A DNA stretch of 64,000 nucleotides from Pectobacterium cacticida (GTDB taxonomy: Bacteria > Pseudomonadota > Gammaproteobacteria > Enterobacterales > Enterobacteriaceae): contig NZ_CP133656.1 in NCBI RefSeq assembly GCF_036885195.1, positions 744,001-808,000 on the forward strand. The letters run 5' to 3'. A model generated the notes under the pieces. It was not told the DNA's origin, searched no databases, and was given only the letters and a program-made list of their open reading frames with translations. The position numbers were made by a program, and so were the translations under genes. Below, one piece after another: positions 25,511 to 35,180 of this stretch (position 1 is its first letter; each line of letters opens with the position of its first letter).

Positions 25511-26293
25511 TTAGGCTGTCTGGCGATCGAACGGACTCCTCCAGCCCAATAGGCGAGAGATATCCCTGGCGCAGGCGATCGTTTGACTAGCCAACAGATC
25601 GCGGTTGTCGTTATTAATTTGCAACCGCGTGCCTACCACCGAAATGGCGGCGGTAAGTTCATTACGGCTATTGAAGACCGGGGCGGCGACACAGCGCACA
25701 TCCACATAGTCTTCGCCGTTGTCATAGCTCCAGCCCTGGCGGCGAATCTTGGTGAGTTCGGCGCGTAACTGTTCTGGCGTCTTGATGGTGTTGGGCGTCT
25801 TGATTGAAAAATCGAGGTTGGCGATGATCTTTTCGCGCGGTTCATCTGGCTGCCAGGCAAGTAAACATTTGCCAATCCCTGAGCGCGAGAGCGACAGACT
25901 TTTCCCTTCATGAGACCGCACGCTGATGGTGGAAGGCGACTCCACTTTTAGAATGTAATAGGCATTTTCACCATCGATGATTCCTAAATGACAAAGCAGG
26001 TTGGTTTGTTCCATCAACTGTGTCAGCCGGGCCCGGGAAATATCGCGCAGGTCGATCTTGCTTAGCGCCTGTTCCGCTAACTCCACTAACTTGGTCCACA
26101 GGCAGTAGTTATCATTGGCATCTACGGAAACAAAGCGGTGTCGTTTCAGTTCGGCCAGCAATAGGTAGGTTGTGCTCTTCGGAATGGCGAGATCGGCGAT
26201 GATCTCCGCCGCCGACAACGGCCCTCGGCGAGCAATCAGATTCATGATTTCGATCGCACGAGTCAACGCGGGGACTTTTGTTGATTCCAACAT
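25511..26293 (-). CDS. IclR-family regulator of rhamnonate genes (YfaX-like)
   Basis: 260-aa transcription factor with an N-terminal winged helix-turn-helix (AAEIIADLAIPKSTTYLLLAEL) and a C-terminal IclR ligand-binding domain (SVRSHEGKSLSLSRSGIGKCLLAW). It sits immediately upstream of rhmD on the same strand, matching the yfaX-rhmD-yfaV-yfaU order in E. coli. It probably senses a rhamnonate pathway intermediate and represses the operon; this is inferred from family and location. Confidence 0.9.
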   Translation of the reverse strand: MLESTKVPALTRAIEIMNLIARRGPLSAAEIIADLAIPKSTTYLLLAELKRHRFVSVDANDNYCLWTKLVELAEQALSKIDLRDISRARLTQLMEQTNLLCHLGIIDGENAYYILKVESPSTISVRSHEGKSLSLSRSGIGKCLLAWQPDEPREKIIANLDFSIKTPNTIKTPEQLRAELTKIRRQGWSYDNGEDYVDVRCVAAPVFNSRNELTAAISVVGTRLQINNDNRDLLASQTIACARDISRLLGWRSPFDRQTA

Positions 26294-26584
26294 ACTGGAC
26301 TCCTGTCTTTCTTGATGGAATCAGTATTATTTGTGCTCAGGTTGCATTATGTGATGCGCTTCATATAACGTGGCTCAATGTGAAAAACGGGGGCGGCGAC
26401 AATTGTAATCGTGAATCAGATCACGGATTTTTTTGTTTTGAGTACAACAGGTTGTACTGACGCGATGAGCGTGCTGGCGAACGACGCGTGATACAAGGAA
26501 AACCCGTGTGAGCGCATCGGTGTACCCTGAATAGATGACTCAGGCATAATGACGAATGGACGATAAAAAGAGGACATCAATAAT

Positions 26585-27484
26585 ATGCACGCACCAGATG
26601 AAGCGTTGGTTGAGCAATTTCTTGATGCATTGTGGCTGGAGCGCAATCTGGCGGAAAATACGTTAGCCTCTTATCGGCAAGACCTACGTGCGCTGGTGGA
26701 CTGGTTAGCACATCATGATAATGATGTGCTACACGCGCAGGCGATTGACTTGCAGTCATTTCTGGCAGAGCGTGTTGAAGGGGGGTATAAAGCCACCAGT
26801 TCAGCCCGTTTGCTGAGTGCGTTGCGTCGGCTGTTTCAGTACCTTTATCGGGAAAAGCTGCGCAGCGATGATCCTAGCGCGATCCTGTCGTCACCGAAGT
26901 TGCCGCAACGTCTCCCCAAAGATTTAAGCGAGGCTCAGGTAAATGCATTACTCAATGCGCCCAGCATTGAACAGCCGCTGGAATTGCGTGATAAGGCCAT
27001 GCTTGAGGTATTGTATGCCACGGGGCTGCGTGTTTCCGAGTTGGTCGGGTTGACGATGAGCGATGTCAGCCTGCGTCAGGGCGTGGTACGCGTGTTGGGG
27101 AAAGGCAATAAAGAACGATTGGTGCCGCTTGGGGAAGAGGCGGTGTACTGGATCGAGTATTATCTTGAGCATGGTCGCCCGTGGCTGCTTAATGGGCAGA
27201 CGCTGGATGTGCTGTTCCCCAGCAACCGCGCTCGGCAAATGACGCGCCAGACGTTTTGGCACCGCATCAAGCACTATGCGGTATTGGCATCTATCGACAG
27301 CGAAAAGCTCTCGCCGCACGTGCTTCGCCACGCGTTTGCGACACATTTATTGAACCACGGCGCGGATTTACGGGTCGTGCAGATGCTCCTGGGGCACAGC
27401 GACCTTTCTACCACGCAGATTTACACGCATGTAGCGACGGAGCGGCTGAAGCAGCTTCATCAGCAGCACCATCCGCGCGCCTAG
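26585..27484 (+). CDS. xerD: Site-specific tyrosine recombinase XerD
   Basis: 299-aa recombinase that with XerC resolves chromosome dimers at dif. The catalytic residues are visible: Arg in ATGLRVSELVGL, Lys in GKGNKERLVPLG, His-x-x-Arg in LSPHVLRHAFATH, His in LLGHSDLSTTQIYTH and the nucleophile Y280. The start follows AGAGGA. It heads the conserved xerD-dsbC-recJ-prfB-lysS segment of enterobacteria. The 291-base spacer upstream also carries the divergent promoter of the IclR gene. Confidence 0.97.
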   Translation: MHAPDEALVEQFLDALWLERNLAENTLASYRQDLRALVDWLAHHDNDVLHAQAIDLQSFLAERVEGGYKATSSARLLSALRRLFQYLYREKLRSDDPSAILSSPKLPQRLPKDLSEAQVNALLNAPSIEQPLELRDKAMLEVLYATGLRVSELVGLTMSDVSLRQGVVRVLGKGNKERLVPLGEEAVYWIEYYLEHGRPWLLNGQTLDVLFPSNRARQMTRQTFWHRIKHYAVLASIDSEKLSPHVLRHAFATHLLNHGADLRVVQMLLGHSDLSTTQIYTHVATERLKQLHQQHHPRA

Positions 27485-27632
27485 GTTCGCGTAACGACAG
27501 AGAGTTAACATACGGTAACAGGATGTTATCTGGCCGACGGGGCTTCCCGTTCACTACGACATCGCATTGGCCACGAACCCTATATTAAAAAAGCACGGGG
27601 TTCCGGGTAAATTGCGTAACAGGATCGATGAA

Positions 27633-28349
27633 ATGAAAAAAGGCTTATTACTGCTTTCTTTACTGATGGCGACGGCGACTCACTTTGCGCACGCTGATGA
27701 TGCGGCGATCCAACAGACGCTGACACGTCTGGATATGCAAGGGGCGGAGATTCAGCCTTCGCCGATAGCGGGCATGAAAACCGTTATAACCGATAGCGGC
27801 GTGTTGTATATCAGCGAAGATGGTAAACATTTGCTGCAAGGCCCGCTATACGATGTGAGCGGTAGCATGCCGGTCAACACCACGAATCAAATCCTGCTCG
27901 GCAAACTGAATGCGCTACAGGAACAGATGATCGTCTATAAAGCCGCGCAGGAAAAACATGTGATTACCGTTTTTACCGACATCACCTGCGGTTATTGCCA
28001 CAAGTTGCATGAACAGATGAAGGACTACAATGCGCTGGGCATTACCGTGCGCTATCTGGCCTTCCCCCGTCAGGGCATGAATTCGCAGGCTGCCAAAGAT
28101 ATGCAATCCATCTGGTGCGTAGCCGATCGCAATAAAGCATTTGATAACGCGATGAAAGGCGATGCGATTTCGCCAGCAACCTGCAAAACCGCTATTGCCG
28201 CGCATTATCAATTGGGCATCCAGTTTGGCGTACAAGGTACGCCCGCTATCGTGCTGCAGGATGGAATGGTGGTGCCGGGATATCAAGGGCCGAAGGAAAT
28301 GCTGGCGATGTTGGAAGCGCATCAGGCTGCGCAAAAAACGGGCGGTTGA
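27633..28349 (+). CDS. dsbC: Thiol:disulfide interchange protein DsbC
   Basis: Periplasmic disulfide isomerase, 238-aa precursor. The signal peptide MKKGLLLLSLLMATATHFAHA is followed by the mature DDAAIQQTL. The N-terminal dimerisation part is followed by a thioredoxin fold with the active site TCGYCHKLH and a cis-Pro loop in QGTPAIVL. The ATG at 27633 gives a normal signal sequence; upstream open codons are not used. It lies between xerD and recJ as in E. coli. Confidence 0.96.
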   Translation: MKKGLLLLSLLMATATHFAHADDAAIQQTLTRLDMQGAEIQPSPIAGMKTVITDSGVLYISEDGKHLLQGPLYDVSGSMPVNTTNQILLGKLNALQEQMIVYKAAQEKHVITVFTDITCGYCHKLHEQMKDYNALGITVRYLAFPRQGMNSQAAKDMQSIWCVADRNKAFDNAMKGDAISPATCKTAIAAHYQLGIQFGVQGTPAIVLQDGMVVPGYQGPKEMLAMLEAHQAAQKTGG

Positions 28350-28355
28350 TATTAC

Positions 28356-30101
28356 GTGAATATGATGACACAACTCCGTCGGCGGCCGCTGGCGGAGGGG
28401 ATTGATTTGCCTGACACGGTTCCACCGCTGCTACGTCGTCTTTATGCGCAGCGCGGAGTGAAAGGTGCTCAGGAGTTGGAACGTAGCCTGAGTGGCCTGC
28501 TCAACTATCGTTTATTAAGCGGGATTGATAACGCAATCGATTTGCTGCAACGCGCGCTGGCAGAAAAGCGTCGCATTGTCATCGTTGGCGATTTTGACGC
28601 CGATGGCGCGACTAGCACCGCGCTCACCGTATTAGCGTTGCGCAGTATGGGCGCGATAAACGTGCAATATCTGGTGCCGAATCGTTTTGACAATGGCTAC
28701 GGATTAAGCCCGGAAGTGGTGGCGCAGGCGGATGCGCTGGGCGCAGAAATGATCGTGACCGTCGATAACGGGATCTCTTCCCATTCGGGCGTTGAAGAGG
28801 CCCATCGCCGTGGTATCACGGTGCTGGTAACCGACCACCACCTGCCGGGCGAAATGTTGCCTGACGCCGACGCGATGATTAACCCCAATTTGCCTGGCTG
28901 CCGGTTCCCTTCCAAGGCGCTGGCTGGCGTGGGTGTAGCGTTTTATCTGATGATGGCGCTATTTGTGCGCCTGCGTGATAGCCATTGGTTTACGCAACAG
29001 GGGTTGTCGAAGCCTAATCTGGCTGAGTTGCTGGATCTGGTCGCGCTGGGAACAGTGGCCGACGTGGTGCCGCTGGACGCTAATAACCGGATTCTGGTCT
29101 CTCAGGGGCTAAATCGTATTCGTGCTGGCGAATGTCGTCCGGGGATTCGGGCATTGTTGGAGGTTGCTAATCGCGATGCCAGCCAATTGGTCGCTAGCGA
29201 TTTAGGCTTTGCCCTAGGCCCACGGTTGAACGCCGCCGGACGGTTACACGACATGAAGATCGGGGTTGATCTACTGCTCTGCGATGATCTTGTTAAAGCA
29301 CGCCTTCTTGCCAATGAACTGAATGACATGAATCAGGATCGGCGGGAAATCGAGCAGGGGATGCAGGTTGAAGCGCTGAAGCTCTGCGACACGCTGGAGC
29401 GCACACGTGCGGTATTGCCCTATGGTTTGGCGCTGTACCATCAGGAATGGCATCAGGGCGTTGTCGGTATTCTGGCTTCGCGTATTAAAGAGCGTTTTCA
29501 CCGCCCGGTCATTGCCTTTGCACCCGCGGGTAACGGTATGCTGAAAGGGTCGGGGCGCTCTATTGCTGGTTTACATCTGCGCGATGCGCTGGAGCGTCTG
29601 GATACGCTGTACCCCGATATGATAGAGAAATTCGGCGGACACGCGATGGCGGCCGGGCTATCGCTACACGAAGATCGGTTCGAGGATTTTCGCCAGCGCT
29701 TTGGCGAACTGGTCAGCGAATGGCTTGACCCCTCTCAGCTTGAAGGCGTCGTTTGGTCTGACGGCGAACTGCCGTTGTCAGAACTGGATCTACTTTCGAC
29801 GGCGGAAATGCTGCGCTATGCCGGGCCGTGGGGGCAGGCGTTCCCTGAACCCACGTTCGACGGGCGTTTTCGTATGATCAAACCTCGCCTGCTTAAAGAA
29901 CGTCATTTGAAAGCGATGTTTGAACCGATCGATGTCGCAGGATCTGCGCCACTGCTCGATGGCATCGCCTTCAATGTCGATACCGCCATCTGGTCGGACC
30001 CAAGTATTAAAGAAGTGGAAATGGTGTATCGGTTGGATATTAACGAATTTCGCGGTCAACGGTCGGTGCAATTGCTCATTCAACATCTGTGGCCGCGCTA
30101 A
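28356..30101 (+). CDS. recJ: Single-stranded-DNA-specific exonuclease RecJ
   Basis: 581-aa 5'-3' exonuclease of recombination and mismatch repair. DHH-superfamily motifs are clear: VGDFDADGATSTAL, VTVDNGISSH, VTDHHLPG, and GTVADVVPLDANNR, then DHHA1 with FGGHAMAAGLSL. The GTG at 28356, six bases after dsbC, gives a family-length N-terminus, but ATG codons at 28362 and 28365 are possible. Order and orientation match E. coli. Confidence 0.95.
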   Translation: MNMMTQLRRRPLAEGIDLPDTVPPLLRRLYAQRGVKGAQELERSLSGLLNYRLLSGIDNAIDLLQRALAEKRRIVIVGDFDADGATSTALTVLALRSMGAINVQYLVPNRFDNGYGLSPEVVAQADALGAEMIVTVDNGISSHSGVEEAHRRGITVLVTDHHLPGEMLPDADAMINPNLPGCRFPSKALAGVGVAFYLMMALFVRLRDSHWFTQQGLSKPNLAELLDLVALGTVADVVPLDANNRILVSQGLNRIRAGECRPGIRALLEVANRDASQLVASDLGFALGPRLNAAGRLHDMKIGVDLLLCDDLVKARLLANELNDMNQDRREIEQGMQVEALKLCDTLERTRAVLPYGLALYHQEWHQGVVGILASRIKERFHRPVIAFAPAGNGMLKGSGRSIAGLHLRDALERLDTLYPDMIEKFGGHAMAAGLSLHEDRFEDFRQRFGELVSEWLDPSQLEGVVWSDGELPLSELDLLSTAEMLRYAGPWGQAFPEPTFDGRFRMIKPRLLKERHLKAMFEPIDVAGSAPLLDGIAFNVDTAIWSDPSIKEVEMVYRLDINEFRGQRSVQLLIQHLWPR

Positions 30102-30214
30102 CCGTATGAACGGAACATGGCGGGCGGAAAGGCTATAAACCGCGTGTTTTATCCGCTAGAATAGCGGGTTACACCATTCTATAGCCAACGACCTAACGTA
30201 AGAATATAAAAATC

Positions 30215-31313
30215 ATGTTTGAAATTAATCCGATAAAAAACCGCATTCAGGATCTCTCTGAACGTAGCGCCGTTCTTCGGGGGTATCTTTGACTACGATG
30301 CTAAGAGAGAACGTCTCGAAGAAGTCAACGCCGAACTAGAGCAGCCGGATGTCTGGAACGATCCTGAGCGTGCGCAGGCATTAGGAAAAGAACGTTCTTC
30401 GCTGGAAGCCATCGTCGACACCATCGATCAGCTCGCTCAGGGGTTGGAAGATGTAACAGGCCTGTTGGAACTCGCGGTGGAAGAAGACGACGAAGATACT
30501 TTTCATGACATCACTGCGGAATTGGACGCGCTGGAAAATAAATTAGGCCAGCTTGAATTCCGGCGTATGTTCTCCGGAGAATACGATAGCGCGAATTGCT
30601 ATCTTGATATCCAGGCAGGCTCTGGCGGTACGGAAGCGCAGGACTGGGCCAGTATGCTGGTACGTATGTATTTGCGCTGGGCGGAAGCGAAAGGCTTCAA
30701 AACCGAAATCATTGAAGAGTCAGATGGTGATGTTGCGGGTACGAAATCCGCTACCATCAAGATTATCGGCGACTATGCCTTTGGCTGGTTACGTACCGAA
30801 ACCGGCGTACACCGTCTGGTACGTAAAAGCCCGTTCGATTCAGGCGGCCGTCGCCACACATCGTTTAGTTCCGCGTTCGTTTACCCGGAAGTGGACGACG
30901 ATATTGATATCGAAATCAATCCAGCCGACCTGCGTATTGATGTTTATCGCGCATCCGGGGCCGGGGGGCAGCACGTTAACCGGACAGAGTCTGCGGTGCG
31001 TATCACGCATATCCCAACCAACATCGTCACGCAGTGTCAGAATGACCGCTCTCAGCATAAAAACAAAGATCAGGCGATGAAACAGCTTAAAGCCAAGCTG
31101 TACGAGTTTGAGATGCAAAAGAAAAATGCTGAGAAACAGGTGATGGAAGATAATAAATCCGATATCGGCTGGGGCAGCCAGATTCGTTCCTATGTTTTGG
31201 ATGATTCGCGCATCAAGGATCTACGTACCGGGGTGGAAACACGCAACACTCAGGCCGTGCTGGATGGCGATCTGGACAAATTTATTGAAGCAAGTTTAAA
31301 AGCGGGGTTATAA
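30215..31313 (+). CDS. prfB: Peptide chain release factor 2 (programmed +1 frameshift)
   Basis: RF2, which releases at UGA and UAA. The first 25 codons from ATG 30215 end in CTT TGA; skipping one base at 30290 continues the protein from GAC 30291 to 31313, giving 365 aa, the E. coli length. The SPF tripeptide that reads stop codons is in KSPFDSGGRRH, and the GGQ peptidyl-hydrolysis loop in SGAGGQHVNRT. It precedes lysS by eight bases, as in the conserved prfB-lysS operon. The frameshift makes RF2 autoregulate its own synthesis. Confidence 0.96.
30279..30293 (+). promoter_or_regulatory. prfB +1 programmed frameshift site
   Basis: The internal Shine-Dalgarno-like GGGGGT precedes the slippery CTT and the in-frame TGA C (stop at 30290-30292). 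This is the standard RF2 recoding element: when RF2 is scarce the ribosome shifts +1. Confidence 0.95.
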
Positions 31314-31321
31314 AAATTCAC

Positions 31322-32839
31322 ATGGCTGGATCACAATCACAGGGTGCCGATCAGGCGCAGGATCTGAATAACGAATTAAAAACGCGCCGTGAAAAGCTGG
31401 CGGCGTTGCGTGCGGCTGGGGTTGCGTTCCCGAATGATTTCCGCCGTGACAGCACGTCCGATCGCCTGCATGCCGAGTTTGGTGGCAAAACCAACGAAGA
31501 ACTGGAGGCGCTGGGCATTGAAGTGACCGTGGCTGGCCGCATGATGACCCGTCGTATTATGGGGAAAGCCTCCTTTGCTACGTTGCAGGACGTTGGTGGT
31601 CGTATCCAGCTCTATGTATCCCGCGACGATCTGGCGGAAGGCATCTACAACGAACAATTCAAGAAGTGGGACCTGGGCGATATTCTGGGCGCGCGCGGCA
31701 AGCTCTTCAAAACGAAAACCGGTGAGCTGTCCATCCACTGTACCGAACTGCGCCTACTGACCAAAGCACTGCGCCCGCTGCCGGATAAATTCCACGGTCT
31801 CGCCGATCAGGAAACCCGTTACCGCCAGCGCTATCTGGATCTGATCGCCAACGATGAATCTCGCAATACCTTCCGCATTCGTTCCAAAGTGATGGCGGCG
31901 ATTCGGCACTTCATGGTCGATCATGGTTTTATGGAAGTTGAAACGCCGATGATGCAGGTGATCCCTGGCGGCGCATCGGCCCGTCCGTTCATCACGCATC
32001 ACAATGCGCTGGATATTGACATGTATCTGCGTATCGCGCCGGAGCTGTACCTAAAGCGTCTGGTTGTCGGCGGCTTTGAGCGTGTCTTCGAGATCAACCG
32101 AAACTTCCGTAACGAAGGCATTTCTCCGCGCCACAATCCTGAATTTACCATGATGGAACTTTATATGGCGTATGCCGATTATAAAGACCTGATTGTTCTA
32201 ACGGAAAACTTGTTCCGCACGCTGGCGCAGGAGGTACTGGGCTCAACGACGGTGCCATACGGTGACCAGACGTTTGACTTCGGCAAGCCGTTCGAGAAAC
32301 TGACGATGCGCGAAGCCATCTGTAAATACCGCCCAGAAACCGATGTCGCCGATCTGGACGATCTGGAGAAAGCGACTGCGATCGCGCAATCTCTCGGGAT
32401 CAAGATCGAGAAAAGTTGGGGTCTGGGCCGTATCGTTACCGAGATCTTTGAAGAGACGGCAGAAAGTCATCTAATCCAACCCACATTCATCACCGAATAT
32501 CCGGCGGAAGTGTCGCCATTGGCACGCCGTAACGATCGGAACCCAGACATTACCGATCGCTTTGAGTTCTTTATCGGCGGGCGTGAAATTGGTAATGGCT
32601 TCTCCGAGCTGAATGATGCCGAAGATCAGGCTGAGCGTTTTGCGCAACAGGTAAGTGCTAAAGACGCGGGCGATGATGAAGCGATGTTCTACGACGAAGA
32701 CTATGTGACGGCGTTGGAACATGGTCTGCCGCCGACGGCGGGTCTGGGTATCGGTATCGACCGTATGGTGATGTTGTTCACGAATAGCCACACTATCCGC
32801 GATGTGATTCTGTTCCCGGCGATGCGCCCGCAGAAGTAA
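31322..32839 (+). CDS. lysS: Lysyl-tRNA synthetase
   Basis: 505-aa class II synthetase. The N-terminal OB-fold binds the anticodon (MGKASFATLQDVGGRIQLYV). Class II motifs are seen: motif 1 near VETPMMQVIPGGASARPF, motif 2 FRNEGISPRHNPEFTMMELY and motif 3 GLGIGIDRMVMLF. Its position behind prfB is conserved, and both are probably co-transcribed to the terminator at 32885. Confidence 0.97.
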   Translation: MAGSQSQGADQAQDLNNELKTRREKLAALRAAGVAFPNDFRRDSTSDRLHAEFGGKTNEELEALGIEVTVAGRMMTRRIMGKASFATLQDVGGRIQLYVSRDDLAEGIYNEQFKKWDLGDILGARGKLFKTKTGELSIHCTELRLLTKALRPLPDKFHGLADQETRYRQRYLDLIANDESRNTFRIRSKVMAAIRHFMVDHGFMEVETPMMQVIPGGASARPFITHHNALDIDMYLRIAPELYLKRLVVGGFERVFEINRNFRNEGISPRHNPEFTMMELYMAYADYKDLIVLTENLFRTLAQEVLGSTTVPYGDQTFDFGKPFEKLTMREAICKYRPETDVADLDDLEKATAIAQSLGIKIEKSWGLGRIVTEIFEETAESHLIQPTFITEYPAEVSPLARRNDRNPDITDRFEFFIGGREIGNGFSELNDAEDQAERFAQQVSAKDAGDDEAMFYDEDYVTALEHGLPPTAGLGIGIDRMVMLFTNSHTIRDVILFPAMRPQK

Positions 32840-32884
32840 GTCGCTGAGTGTAAAAAGTCAGCCTGACATTGTTGTCATACTTTA

Positions 32885-32916
32885 TTAAACCGGTGCAATT
32901 GCGCCGGTTTAAATTT
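32885..32916 (+). terminator. Intrinsic terminator of prfB-lysS
   Basis: TTAAACCGG / CCGGTTTAA arms with an internal GCAATTGC palindrome, followed by ATTT. It lies about 45 bases after the lysS stop. Confidence 0.8.
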
Positions 32917-33126
32917 ATCGACAATGCCAAATATTAGGGGAAACAAGGGGATGATATTCCCGCACGGACATCTTGCACCGTGGTTGCCCCGCATATCTCG
33001 ATCTTACCTCGATAGTCTTCCTGGCTCATCCCATTTTATCTCCGCATTTTAGCCGTCATTCTGTGATTGTCGCCTGATGGGGGAAGATGCTATTTTCAGG
33101 CATCCATTCACTGCCGGAACACCTCC
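32917..33126. other. Spacer between lysS and the AraC gene
   Basis: About 210 bases without a recognisable gene or motif; it should contain the promoter of the AraC-family gene. Confidence 0.4.
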
Positions 33127-33882
33127 ATGATTACGTATCGCGATGCCTGGTTCGAGTTGGCGCTGTTAACCAACGGACGCAGTTTTCCACGGCATACGCA
33201 TGATGAGTTTGTCATTAGCGCCAATCTTAGCGGGCTGGAAACCGTCTGGCTGGATGGGGAGACCTTTGTTGCCACCAACGAGATGGTGACAACCTACAAT
33301 CCCAACCAACTGCAAGGCAGCGAGAACGCGTTTGCGCGCTGGCAGTGCGCATCACTATATGTTCATCCGCAGGCTTTTGAGCATTTTTTTCACCAAACTT
33401 TCCGGTTCTCACGGGGCTGGAATGCTTCACCGCAACTCGCATCCGAGTTGAAACAACTGGTCATTTCTGATTTGGACGATAGCGCGCGTCAGGAGCGTAT
33501 TATCCTGCTGTTGGCGGCGTTGATGGAGAATCAGCATCATGTGTCGCCTCACCGCCAGGTTCAAGAAGTCGAACGTATCACACGGATCAAAGACGATTTG
33601 CTAAACGATCTGAGTGCTATCCCTACACTCAACCAGCTCGCTCAGCGTGAGAACATTTCTGTCGCACACCTGGTGCGCTCATTTAATCAGGCGGTAGGGT
33701 TGCCGCCGCTGGCGTGGTTGATGCAACGACGTATGTGTAAAGCGCGCGAACTGCTGCGACAGGGCGAGGCGATCAGTCAGGTTGCAGCCGATGTGGGGTT
33801 TGCCGATCAAGCGCATTTTACCAAGGCGTTCAATCGCTATAATGCGATGACGCCGGGGCAGTTCCGTCACATCAATTTTTGA
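33127..33882 (+). CDS. AraC-family transcriptional regulator
   Basis: 251-aa regulator with an N-terminal cupin-like sensing domain (FPRHTHDEFVISANLSG) and a C-terminal pair of helix-turn-helix motifs (LNQLAQRENISVAHLVRSF and ISQVAADVGFADQAHFTKAF, ending NAMTPGQFR). The ATG at 33127 is preferred over an open extension starting at 33067 that has no similarity to the cupin start. A LysE-type exporter gene follows 44 bases after its stop in the same direction, an arrangement common for regulator/amino-acid exporter pairs, so control of that exporter is plausible. Confidence 0.9.
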   Translation: MITYRDAWFELALLTNGRSFPRHTHDEFVISANLSGLETVWLDGETFVATNEMVTTYNPNQLQGSENAFARWQCASLYVHPQAFEHFFHQTFRFSRGWNASPQLASELKQLVISDLDDSARQERIILLLAALMENQHHVSPHRQVQEVERITRIKDDLLNDLSAIPTLNQLAQRENISVAHLVRSFNQAVGLPPLAWLMQRRMCKARELLRQGEAISQVAADVGFADQAHFTKAFNRYNAMTPGQFRHINF

Positions 33883-33944
33883 CAATACAGCGTTTCCGCT
33901 CATCGCTACACTGGCCCTAATACGTTATGTTCAAAGGGAAAACC

Positions 33945-34628
33945 ATGCTGTTAGTGATGATTACGGGGATGCTATTGTCCCTATCGCTGTGCCTCGACTT
34001 GGGAATGGTCAATACCGCGATTATTAATCGTGGACTACGCTACGGCGCGCGATCGGCATTTTATATCGGGTTAGGCTCCTGCTTTGGCGATCTATTTTAT
34101 GCCACGCTGTCGGTTCTAGGCTTGGCTGTCGTGTTTAATTTGACGCCGGTGCGCTGGGTATTATGGATTGGCGGCGGATTGATTTTAGTCTGGATGGCAT
34201 TCAGCATGGCACGGGCGGCATGGCGGGATTATCAGGTAAAGCGCTTTGCCAACCTGCCAATAACTGCGAATGAGAGAGATAACACAACGGCACCCGCCCG
34301 ATATACCGAATTTCTCAGTGGTATCGGTATGGCGCTGGCCTCGCCGACATCGTTACTGTGGTTTGCGGCCATTGGCGGCACTATCATCGCGCAATCTACC
34401 GATGGATCGGCATTTATGGTGAGCTTATTTCTATTAGGCTTTTTTGGCGGTGGAATACTCTGGACGATTTTCCTTGCGGCGCTGGTAAAATATGGTCAGC
34501 GTCTGCTGAAAGAACGAATCTCATTCTATTGCAGTCTGATTTCTGCGCTGTTATTCGCCTATTTTGCCTGGCACGTTATCGCCAATGGGTATGAGACGTT
34601 ATTCCTACCGCTGTCTACGGCCGCCTAA
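33945..34628 (+). CDS. LysE-family amino-acid exporter
   Basis: Inner-membrane exporter of the LysE/RhtB superfamily, about 227 aa with six hydrophobic segments. Typical features are the N-terminal CLDLGMVNTAIINRGLRYG and the later SPTSLLWFAAIGG. The ATG at 33945 has AAAGGG upstream; an ATG at 33927 has no ribosome site. The substrate is unknown; family members export basic or neutral amino acids. It sits next to an AraC regulator and directly upstream of tRNA-Gly. Confidence 0.87.
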   Translation: MLLVMITGMLLSLSLCLDLGMVNTAIINRGLRYGARSAFYIGLGSCFGDLFYATLSVLGLAVVFNLTPVRWVLWIGGGLILVWMAFSMARAAWRDYQVKRFANLPITANERDNTTAPARYTEFLSGIGMALASPTSLLWFAAIGGTIIAQSTDGSAFMVSLFLLGFFGGGILWTIFLAALVKYGQRLLKERISFYCSLISALLFAYFAWHVIANGYETLFLPLSTAA

Positions 34629-34665
34629 CCGGTTAGTATTTCAACGCGTTGCTAAGTTTTTTGCT

Positions 34666-34692
34666 TGCTCGATAACGGCATAGCGCTATAAT
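34666..34692 (+). promoter_or_regulatory. Probable promoter of tRNA-Gly
   Basis: A perfect -10 TATAAT (34687-34692) with TTGCTC 15 bases or TTGCTT 19 bases upstream, then a GC-rich discriminator GCCACGCG before the tRNA. Confidence 0.55.
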
Positions 34693-34709
34693 GCCACGCG
34701 TCTCTCGGC

Positions 34710-34783
34710 GCGAGTGTAGTTCAATGGTAGAACGGCAGCTTCCCAAGCTGCATACGAGGGTTCGATTCCCTTCACTCGCTCCA
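34710..34783 (+). tRNA. glyU: tRNA-Gly (CCC)
   Basis: 74 bases including encoded CCA. Acceptor arms GCGAGTG / CACTCGC, anticodon stem GCAGC / GCTGC with loop TTCCCAA giving anticodon CCC, and T-arm GAGGGTTCGATTCCCTT. Its 3' end is the integration site of the adjacent island. Confidence 0.96.
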
Positions 34784-34833
34784 AAAATACCTTCTCTGAA
34801 GTTCCCCAAAGTCCACAAAACCCAGTCATAACA
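34766..34833 (+). repeat. Left attachment repeat (attL) of the tRNA-Gly island
   Basis: Begins inside the T-arm/acceptor end of tRNA-Gly and runs past the gene. It matches 40896-40963 with about six mismatches over 68 bases, including TTCCCTTCACTCGCT and ACCTTCTCTGAAGTTCCCCA. Such flanking repeats are the usual trace of tyrosine-recombinase integration. Confidence 0.88.
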
Positions 34834-34846
34834 GCCTTACACCAAA

Positions 34847-35050
34847 AACGATGGTAATGGCCTTTCGCTACTGATTGAACCTAACGGCTCTAAAGGATGG
34901 CGCTATCGCTACCGTTTCGGTGGTAAAGCAAAACTGTTGTCGCTTGGCACTTACCCAACCATTTCTTTAACAGAAGCAAGACAGAAACGCGATGAAGCCA
35001 AAAAACGGGTGGTGGCTGGCATTAATCCCAGCGAAGTTCGTAAAGAGGTG
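34847..35050 (+). pseudogene. Integrase remnant (P4-type, N-terminal part)
   Basis: The reading frame encodes GNGLSLLIEPNGSKGWRYRY, then FGGKAKLLSLGTYP and LTEARQKRDEAKKRVVAGINPS, the DUF4102 arm-binding domain of P4-like integrases. No start codon precedes it and the frame ends soon after, so the catalytic domain is lost. It directly follows attL, the normal place for the island's integrase. Confidence 0.85.
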
Positions 35051-35180
35051 CTACCGAGACGCTTCGCAAAGTGCGGTAGCGCTGTGGGTAAGTCTGGAAA
35101 TATGCCATCGTGACGGGAAGAGTGAAGGATTATCCTGCCCAGAATCTCTACAGATGCCGGTGCCGTTGAGCGAGAAACTT

